From the NCBI GenBank assembly GCA_001179505.1, contig CDMY01000459.1:1-39907 (forward strand): a stretch of 39,907 bases of DNA. Direction: 5' to 3'. The position numbers and the translations under genes were made by a program. The notes below the pieces were generated by a model that was given only the letters and a program-made list of their open reading frames with translations, did no database searches and was not told where the DNA came from. Of this stretch, positions 32,980 to 39,907 are shown piece by piece. Source of the stretch: Vitrella brassicaformis. Taxonomy: Eukaryota > Sar > Vitrellaceae. Position 1 is the first letter of the stretch. Each line of letters begins with the position of its first letter.

Positions 32980-33401
32980 TGTGTGTGTCAGTGACCAGCT
33001 GACCGAGTATTTCGGCACTGACATGAGCGACAAGAAGGAGCTGATTCGCTCGACGGTGGACAGGGTGCTGGAGGAGATGGCCGACGAGCCTCCCGACCAG
33101 GACCAGCAGCCGGCTGCGGACGAGGCAGGGGAGGACATCAATCAAGACGACGAAAATGAAGTTGAAGAAGACGACTCTGGAGACGAGGAGGGGGATGATG
33201 AAGGTAAGGAAATGGACTCTCTCTCTCTCTGTGTGTGTGTGTGTGTTTACTCTCTGTCTGTGCGTGTGTGTGTGTGTGTTGGGTGCAGACGAGGAGGAAG
33301 AGGATGACGAAGGTGACAATGAGGATGACAATGAGGACGAGGAAGCGGCGCGGCCCACAGCAGCCGTGACGCACGCAAGCACCACGGACGGGGAGCAGTA
33401 G
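32620..33401 (+). CDS. DEK C-terminal-domain acidic nuclear protein
   Basis: Three exons, 32620-32861, 32992-33203 and 33289-33401, give 188 residues with phases 2 and 1. The N-terminal 55 residues are polar with a basic LKKRTHSEA patch. Residues about 58-110 match the DEK_C domain: IEAKIRVLVRNTSLEQLSI, KRIRDQLTEYFGTDM and SDKKELIRSTVDRVLEEM, the helix layout and KK-E-L-I signature of that DNA-binding domain. The remaining 70 residues are a run of Asp and Glu typical of histone-binding chromatin factors. The likely role is chromatin or DNA binding in the nucleus. There is no SAP-box half, so it is much shorter than animal DEK. An ORF start at 32593 would need a GTG, so ATG 32620 was taken. 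The first intron ends in a (CT)n(GT)n tract directly before its acceptor. Confidence 0.8.
32937..32988 (+). repeat. (CT)n(GT)n tract forming the 3' end of an intron
   Basis: About 24 bases of CT then 26 of GT run straight into the CAG acceptor at 32989-32991 of the DEK_C gene. Confidence 0.9.
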
Positions 33402-33839
33402 TGCAGCATGCGCTGATCACCTTCCTATGCCCGCACACACACACACAAACTGGACTCTCTCCCCATCCCCCCGTTTGCTTCTCGCGTTCCCATCTGTCTG
33501 TCTGCTGGTTGTCACTGGACTGACTGACTGGCTGGCTGATCGATTTTCCACTGTGCTGATGTGGCTGTATGCTGTGTCTGTCTGCCTGACTGAATGAGGG
33601 ACGTAAGACATCCATATGACCGCACGCACAGGGACTCAAGTAAATGCCATTTCCGTCTTTGTTAAACCGAGTGAGCCCCCCCCATCCCCCGTCCGCCATT
33701 CGTCCATCCATCCATCCAGCCATTGGCCGTCTGATCCACCCACAGATAAAGGGCCAACGGGACAGGTGACGTCGATATCTCAGAAACACCAGCCACACAC
33801 GCACACACACAGCCACAAGCACATCCCTCCCTCCTTCCC
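33402..33839. other. Spacer between convergent genes
   Basis: The DEK_C (+) and RETICULATA-related (-) genes end toward each other across 438 bp, which contain C-rich and CCAT-rich simple sequence. It should hold both 3' UTRs; no gene is supported. Confidence 0.5.
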
Positions 33840-35731
33840 TCATATCGGCTCGATGACCTGCTGGAGGCCCAGCTTGCGGTTCCACCAGATGTACGACTTA
33901 GCGCCGAAGAAGTTGTTGCCATACCGCAGCGCCGCGATGGCGCTCCGCAGACAGCCGTTCTGAAAGGGGTCCTTCTCGCTCAACAGACGAGCCAGAGACA
34001 ACTCCAGACCCTCACACAAGTGAAACCTGCACCAATCGACAGACAGACACCATGCGACAGATCTCTCTCTCTCTCTGTCTCTCTCTCTCTGCTTGCCTGG
34101 GGTTGCTGTTGAAGGCCATGAAGGTGGCCCATCCGAAGGTGCCGCCCCACAGTGGGGGCAGTTCCACATTTGACGCCCGCCCGGTGAGGCGCTCGCGGAG
34201 GCCAACCAGCCCGAGCGTCAGACCGTACCCTGAGACGCCGCACGAGGTGCCGATCAGCAGGTACTGACCCGCCGTGTTGACCAGGGAGCCCAGCCGCTCG
34301 GCGACAGAGAACGGGCCGGAGATGAACATGTGGCTGGGCAGCTTGTCGGCCCACTTGCTGTACGCCCTCATGGCGCCGGCCAGAGCGCCCTTCACCCCCC
34401 GCACAGGGGCAGTCGTCGAGCCGGCGGCAGCGGCCGCACCACCCTGACAAACACACACATCACATCCACACACACATGAGGGAATGGGGAAGAGGGGCAG
34501 AGGGGTGGGAGAGGGAAGGTGCTGACCGATATGAGAAGGGCGTCTTGTGGCCGTTTGAGCAGGTGGGCGGTGGAGAACCGTGGCGCTAGCAGCCACACGA
34601 AGGCGCCCTCGACAATGAGGCCGGGCAGCAGGTGGCCCATGACGTAGTCGATCTCCTTGAAAAAGTTCTTGCCGCGCGTCTGAATCTCAGCTGCACACAC
34701 AGACAGCACAGCGCACTTACTGCAGCAGCGGGCGGTTTGTCTGTGCGTGTGTCGTGTGGTGTGGTTCCTTCTCCCTTCGCACCCACCCAGCAGCGCTGTG
34801 CCATTGCCTATCGCCTGCTGGATCCAAAACTTGTACCTGCGACCAACGAACAGACAGACAGACAGACCCACTTGAAAACACATCTATGGTCCTTCCTCCA
34901 TGTCAGTCAGCTCACTCACCAAAACTGCGGGTCAGCGAGAACCCGCTCATAGAGGGGTCTGACCCTGGACAGCACCCCGCCCAGCCCGACAATCTGTGCG
35001 ATGCCCAGCCACCGCTCGAACTGCGACTCGGTCAGCAGCCCCTTGTCCGCCGCCACCCAGATGTCACGCGGCAGCCTCGACCGATCCATACCGCGAGATG
35101 CTGACCAGACAACACACACACTCACTCATGAGTGGTGGGGTGGATGTGATGCCGTTCTCTCTCTGTCACATCACATGCACCCACCCAGCCTCGAGACGAT
35201 GGCGTCGAGTCCGATCGGTGGATCGGCCGTGCTGCCGGCAGCCGCTCCGCCAGTGGGACCGTCTGCTGGCGGTTCTGATGGCGGCTGCCCTCCATTGCCG
35301 CTGAGGCCGATATCGTCCGAGGTGACTGGATAGACAGCAGACGCCTTCTGATGAGCGGACCAGGGGACCTGAACGCGCCGAACACACACACACACGCGCA
35401 CAGACACGCACAGAGTAATCAACATAACCGACCGCCGAGAAGCATCCCATGCAGAGTCACCCACCGTTGGTCTGTTCTGCACGGCCCTCCTGCGTGCAGC
35501 CGTGTGCCGCAACCCCGTGAGCAGATCTCCTACCGACAGGAATGCACTCCCACTCCCACCACCGCCGCCGTCATGATGAGCAGTCCGCCTCAGTGGTGTT
35601 GTGAGAGGCCTTGGAGCCATGGCCATCCCATGCAGCACTTCCCCACCGACGAGCATGAGCACCAGCAGCAGTGGCAGAGGTCTGACGAGCGGCGCAGGTG
35701 GCGGCGTCTGCCTGGTGGGACGTTGACTCAT
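33840..35731 (-). CDS. RETICULATA-related plastid membrane protein (DUF3411)
   Basis: Seven exons on the minus strand, 35731-35465, 35368-35185, 35100-34920, 34836-34787, 34690-34527, 34443-34097 and 34026-33840, give 459 residues with every phase consistent. An N-terminal hydrophobic leader (LPLLLVLMLVGGEVLHG) followed by arginine/serine-rich sequence suits import into a complex plastid. The mature part follows the RETICULATA/DUF3411 pattern: RVLADPQFWYKFWIQQAIG, AEIQTRGKNFFKEIDYVMG, VEGAFVWLLAPRF, LPSHMFISGPFSVAERLGS, GLVGLRERLTG, then near the end NSNPR and LRYGNNFFGAKSYIWW. In plants these proteins sit in the chloroplast envelope and affect mesophyll differentiation and metabolite exchange; the molecular function is unresolved. 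The last intron has a GC donor (CAG|GCAAGC). An in-frame ATG at 35776 is an alternative start. Confidence 0.88.
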
Positions 35732-35869
35732 GGATTCGCGGATCTGCGGGGCGGTGGTGACTCCACATTCCATCAATGGTATGCTGCTCAGGAAAAAGGG
35801 GGAGGGCGAATCGGCTAAGCTTGCAGATCTCGGCGATCCCCGTTTTGGAGGGACTGCAGAGCCAGGAGG
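35732..35869. promoter_or_regulatory. Head-to-head region between the RETICULATA-related and reductase genes
   Basis: 138 bp between opposite start codons imply a shared promoter region. It contains AAGCTTGCAGATCT and similar short palindromic cores; no TATA box is evident. Confidence 0.45.
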
Positions 35870-37628
35870 ATGCTAGCGTTTCTGCAGCAGTGCGCTATCT
35901 TCTCGTGCACCCTGGTGGGGTCTATCGTGCTGATCAGATGGTTCCTGTTCACTGCCGTGCCGTCCCTGATGGCGCTGTCGACGCCCAAGCGGAAGCTGAG
36001 GTCGCTGGGCGAGTGGGCGGTGGTCACGGGCGCAACGGACGGCATCGGACGGGCCATGGCTATCGAAATCGCCAGGAAGGGACTCAACGTGCTCCTCATG
36101 GTAATGCTACACACGGACGGGGCGATCAGGTTGACCAGATCTGTGTGTGGATCCGATCCGCGTGTGTGTGTGCAGGCCCGCAATGAAGAGAAGCTCACCG
36201 ACACCAAGACAGAGGTGCCCAGAGGGGGAGGATGGTCAGGCAGCTGTAGCATGCCATGCCATGGCATGGCATGATGTATGTGCGTCGGTGTGTGTGATGT
36301 TGTGCGTCACGTAGATTGAGTCGTTGCCCGGGTTCAAGGGAAAGGGCGAGGTCCGCACGGTGCAGGTGGACTTCAGCGGGCAGCCGTCGAGCGGCCTGTA
36401 TGCCACCATCGAGCAGGCCATCAGGGGCCTCGATATCGGTGTCCTCGTCAACAACGTCGGACTCAGCTACCCACATGCCATGGTCTCAACAGGACACAGG
36501 GGGTGGTGGGGGGGAGAGAGAGAGAGAGAGAGAGAGAGAGGGATGAGCAGCAAGCACATTACACGCTCGCTGCCCGTGTGCCCCTCCCTCTATCTATCAT
36601 CAGTTCTACAACGAGGTGGAGTCTTCCTTTGTGGACACACTGATAGAGGTCAACGTGCGGTCGGCCCTGCGGCTGACGCACCTCATCTACCCTGGCATGG
36701 TGGAGCGCAAGAGGGGCGCCATCGTCATGGTCGGCTCGGCCGGCTCAAAGCTGCCCTCCTACCCGCTGTACGCCGCCTATGCCGCCACCAAGGCCTGCTC
36801 CGACGCCTTTGCACAGGCCCTCCAGGCGGAGTGCGAGCACAAGAACATCATTGTGAGACAGAGAGACAGAGAGAGGGGGGAGCGAGTAGCATGTCGGTTG
36901 GTCGGTCATTATCGTGTGTGGTGTGGTGTGGTTGTGGTTGTGTGCGTGTGCAGGTCCAGTGTCACGTGCCCCTGTTGGTGCAGACCAAGATGGCCAAGAT
37001 CCGCAAGGCGTCGCTCACCGTGCCGTCACCTGAGCGGTATGCTGGGACGCACACGGGCATACAGACAGAGAGACAACCACGCGACGCGCACCGTTGTGTG
37101 TTTGGTGTGTGTGTGTTTGGTGTGCGTGGCGTGATGACACAGGTACGCCAAGTCGGCCATCAGTGCAGTGGAGAACGGCGACAGCCAGACGCAGCCAACA
37201 CTCTCGCCATACCTCTGGCACCAAGTCATGGTGGGCGGCACATGCTCAGCAGCTGAGCATTACACGTACGGGCGCGTGTGTGTGTGTGTGTGTGGTCTTT
37301 TCTACCATTTCTTTAAGTTTTCGATCATCGGTCTGTTCCCCTACAGCCTCTGGACCAAGTGAGTGACCTCCCCCCACTGTACTGCAATGTGTGGTGCACT
37401 GATGGCAATGATAATGCTGCACTCGTTGATCAATCAGGTATCAGCTGCCCCAGAACATGAAGATCCGCTCCAAGGCCCTCAAGAAGAAGGCAGAGGAAGA
37501 AACGGTCAGACGGGATTGACGGAAGGGCAGGCCACACACCACACCGGGGGCGTCACGCGTCACGAAAGGAGCTTCATCCTGTCCATCTGTGCCTGTGTGT
37601 GCTGTGCCTGCAGAACAAGAAGGCCTGA
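35870..37628 (+). CDS. Very-long-chain 3-oxoacyl-CoA reductase / 17-beta-HSD12-like SDR
   Basis: Nine exons, 35870-36100, 36176-36214, 36315-36482, 36604-36852, 36954-37036, 37143-37230, 37318-37358, 37438-37504 and 37614-37628, give 326 residues, the usual length. An N-terminal membrane segment ([20 protein letters not shown]) precedes the short-chain dehydrogenase fold: VTGATDGIG (53-60, NADPH loop), [21 protein letters not shown] (catalytic Ser) and YAAYAATKA (YxxxK). The order and the [13 protein letters not shown]-like tail match the microsomal KCR/HSD17B12 group. It performs the second step of fatty-acid elongation, reducing 3-ketoacyl-CoA at the ER membrane. The lysine-rich end ([14 protein letters not shown]) is compatible with ER retention but is not a strict KKXX. 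The last exon codes only four residues and the stop. Confidence 0.9.
36250..36273. repeat. Perfect 24-bp palindrome in an intron
   Basis: The half-site CATGCCATGCCA is followed directly by its reverse complement with no spacer, centred on CCATGG. It lies in intron 2 of the reductase gene. Confidence 0.95.
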
Positions 37629-38196
37629 AGCATAACACGTGTGAGCGCGACGGCGTGAGGTCGACGATCGGTCGATCGGCAGGGAGGCCTTTGTGTCGCG
37701 TGGGTTGCGTGTGTGGTGCATGGCCTTCTTATCCACGTACCTTGGCATGGGCGGTGTCTTCCATTGCATATGTGTATGTGTGAAAGAGAGCAGCCAACGA
37801 TTTTTGCCTACGCCCAAGCGGCGGCGTCTTCACGAAGTTCAGAGCTGGATGGATGGATGGATGGATGGATGAATGGATGGATGGACAAGTGTCCGTCCAT
37901 GGTGCATGGGTCGTACCAGCATTTATTTGCTGATGAGAGAGTTTTTTTTTCCTTGTGCGTGGAGGCGACCTCTCTGTCTTCCTCTCCGTTGTGGGAGAGA
38001 TCATGACGGATGCTGACGCGACTGACACGAGTCGGCGCCTGCTCTGACCTCTTCTTGAGAAAAAAGGCCGATCAACCAAACGATCAGCCGTTCCTGGCCG
38101 TTGCGGCCAGCATCATACACCGTACAGCCGAGGAGGCATTTTTGTGTCATTTTTCGTCTTTCCACGCAGCAGCACCTTCCAAAGACCACTGTCAAG
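37629..38196. other. Intergenic spacer
   Basis: 568 bp between two plus-strand genes, with a GGAT run at 37846-37885 and a T8-9 tract near 37941. It should hold the reductase 3' UTR and the promoter of the hydrolase-like gene. No gene is supported. Confidence 0.5.
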
Positions 38197-39907
38197 ATGC
38201 TCCCCGCTGCCACAGCCCTCCTGCTTGCCTGCCTGCTGCTGGCGCTGCCAATTTTGTGTCCTTCTTACCCGGCAGCAAAAGCGACCAGCAGCAGCAGCAG
38301 CAGCAGCAGTGACCATGATGATGATGAGTCGGTCACTGAGGTGCTGTCCGACCTGCTTGACTTCCTGCAGACCACTACAGACGAGAGGGATGGCACTGCG
38401 GGACAGAGTGAGGGCAGCGTGAAGCGCCTGTGCCGCCCGATAAAGGCGGTGGAGCCCTTCCTCAACTCAAGCGAGACCGTCGAGGTGACGCTGGACCTCG
38501 ACGCATACGTCTTCAGGTACCTGGAACACACTCAGCCCGTTCGTTCGTTCTGTGTGAGAAGTGTGGTTGTCGTGTCGTGTTGGTGCAGAGGTCTGCTTCC
38601 GGAACCTTTCGCCGCCCTTGGCGATGACGCGTTCAGGGGAGGGACGGTGCTGATCGGGGAGCCGCACATCGACTATCGCTCCTATGCCCCTCTCGCCCAC
38701 CGGATGACGGCACGAGGGGTCGAAATTCGGGTACGTACGTACGTGCTAACGACGATGGCTGCAGACAGACAATGCCCCTCTCTGCTTATGTGTGTGTGGG
38801 CAGGGAGGTGTCCCCGTTGGCCCGACCCTCATCATTCTGCCGCCCTGCACACCGTGTCTGGACAGGCAGTCGTATAAGAAGGCGCCTTTGCCCTGCCAGG
38901 CGTGTGCCGGGCTCATTGTGGAGCTGCTCAACAGATATGAGCTCGACACCTGGGCGCTAATCGGTGTGGGGGAGGGGGCACTCGCCGCGTCCATCTTCGC
39001 CGAGACCCACCATCCACGAGTCAAGGCAAGCGCGATATGTCGGTTGAGACGTTTGCTCTGTTGCTGCGTCGATTCAGGGCCTGTCGCTTATCGCGGGCTA
39101 TCCGGACAAGAGTGTCGATCTGGTGGCCAAGAACATCCTGGTCCAGGTGTTTGCGGGCGACGACGACGAGGTGTACCCGGCCAGAGAGATCGCCAAGAGG
39201 CTGGATGGGCTCCCACTGGTCAGCTTTAGATGGCTGCAAGGACAGACAGACAACCCGCCCGCGCCCTGTCTGTGTTGTGTGTGCAGGAGACGCTGTTTGA
39301 GAGTTTCGCCAACACCACGCACGAAGACTTCTCATGGTCAGAGGTGCCCTGCGATCCCGAAGAGAGAGACGTCCCGCTGCTGCTGGCCAAAGACAAAGCC
39401 GAGTTCGCCCCCAACGCCCGGCTCGCCACTCGCGACAACATCACCCACACCATGATCCTGGGGACCTTCTCCACCACCTTCTACCACAACATCGTTGCTT
39501 TGGAGTTCGCCGAGGCCAGTCTGATGATCCACGAGAACCTTGCAGTGGAATACGACTCATTCCCCCACTCTCGACTCGTGGACCCTGCCCCTGCTGAGGG
39601 CGACGCGTCTGTGTCACCGGAGTGCATTCTCTACTGCCCAGGGCCAAAGATATGGGTTGCGGGGCTGTCAGCGATGATCTTTGGCTTGTACTACGCCGAA
39701 GTGACGGTGCCTGGGCGGGATTGGCTGAACGATGAGTCTTCTCTGAACGAGGGAGACGGCGTGACGACGAGGTTTGATGAGGAGTTCAGCTGGTGGGTCT
39801 ATGAGGGGCCGAAGCCTTACAAGGCCGGGCTCATCTTCTTTATCGGGGCTCATGTGCCGCCTGAAGCTTACGCCGTCCTGCTCAGGTCGGGCTGCGCACA
39901 CAGATGT
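38197..39907 (+). CDS. Secreted alpha/beta-hydrolase-like protein, 3' end outside window
   Basis: Exons 38197-38516, 38589-38730, 38804-39025, 39078-39218 and 39287-39885 or beyond join in frame; the gene runs off the right edge. Residues 1-28 are a signal peptide (LLLACLLLALPIL), followed by a poly-serine run and an acidic stretch. The first module follows the alpha/beta-hydrolase_5 layout: TVLIGEPHIDYRSYAPLAHRM, GVPVGPTLIIL, WALIGVGEGALAAS (nucleophile elbow), GLSLIAGYPD and VQVFAGDDDEVYPA. The elbow has glycine (residue 210) where the serine should be. Four cysteines, C169xxC172 and C185xxC188, form an insert before it. Near the edge a second module appears to begin with AGLIFFIGAHVPPEAYAVLLR. 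The intron after exon 3 probably uses a GC donor; GT at 39020 is an alternative. Enzyme activity of the first module is doubtful. Confidence 0.72.
38286..38310 (+). repeat. (AGC)n poly-serine codon run
   Basis: About eight AGC codons in the first exon of the hydrolase-like gene, just after the signal peptide; likely length-variable. Confidence 0.9.

Noticed and set aside
1-39907. tRNA, rRNA or snRNA genes
   Set aside because: I looked for A/B-box-like segments and cloverleaf-compatible stretches in the spacers and saw none convincing; a covariance-model scan would be decisive.
1-39907. Transposase or reverse-transcriptase genes
   Set aside because: No integrase, transposase or reverse-transcriptase motif was seen in any frame and no terminal repeats flank a block; the only repeats are short.

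Overview
The window is nuclear DNA from an intron-rich, GC-rich unicellular eukaryote. Nearly every gene is cut into short coding exons by introns of about 55 to 240 bases, most of which end in a (TG)n tract plus CAG. All three stop codons are used. Plastid-type genes are present (a RETICULATA/DUF3411 protein, and a protein with a signal-plus-transit style leader) beside ordinary eukaryotic genes (TYW1, ribosomal protein uL2/RPL8, a CDK-like kinase, a 3-ketoacyl-CoA reductase, an exostosin-type glycosyltransferase). The mix fits a photosynthetic alveolate with a complex plastid; a chromerid such as Vitrella is my best guess. That is inference, not a match I could run.

Layout, left to right. 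1-664: 3' end of a SAM methyltransferase gene (+). 1158-4169: CDK-like kinase (+). 4170-5367: repeat-rich spacer. 5368-6443: plastid-type protein of unknown function (-). 6868-8828: secreted V8/trypsin-like serine protease with a Kazal-like domain (+). 10232-12194: HtrA/trypsin-like protease with an acidic, proline-rich N-terminus (+). 12675-17203: secreted protein made of two acetamidase/formamidase modules (+). 18016-19043: unknown protein whose frame appears to continue past an in-frame TAG (+). 20515-21560: damaged or unresolved gene remnant with an 86-bp tandem duplication (-). 21591-22997: intronless multi-pass membrane protein (+). 23603-26451: TYW1 (-). 26594-30335: beta-propeller plus exostosin (GT64) glycosyltransferase (+). 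30859-32490: RPL8 (-). 32620-33401: DEK_C-domain acidic protein (+). 33840-35731: RETICULATA-related (-). 35870-37628: 3-ketoacyl-CoA reductase (+). 38197 to the right edge: secreted alpha/beta-hydrolase-like protein, incomplete (+).

There is no operon-like organisation. Genes often sit head to head with only 129-142 bp between start codons (TYW1/glycosyltransferase, RPL8/DEK_C, RETICULATA/reductase), suggesting shared promoters. The part from 6.8 to 17.2 kb holds three consecutive same-strand genes for secretory-pathway hydrolases, and both protease genes share a near-identical 37-bp element upstream. The most unusual items are the Kazal-protease fusion, the tandem formamidase whose second half has lost family-conserved residues while keeping intron positions of the first, and the right-edge hydrolase with no nucleophile serine and a CxxC-x12-CxxC insert. 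Exon boundaries were placed by hand from GT/GC-AG sites, phase and protein continuity; total coding length is divisible by three in every complete model given.
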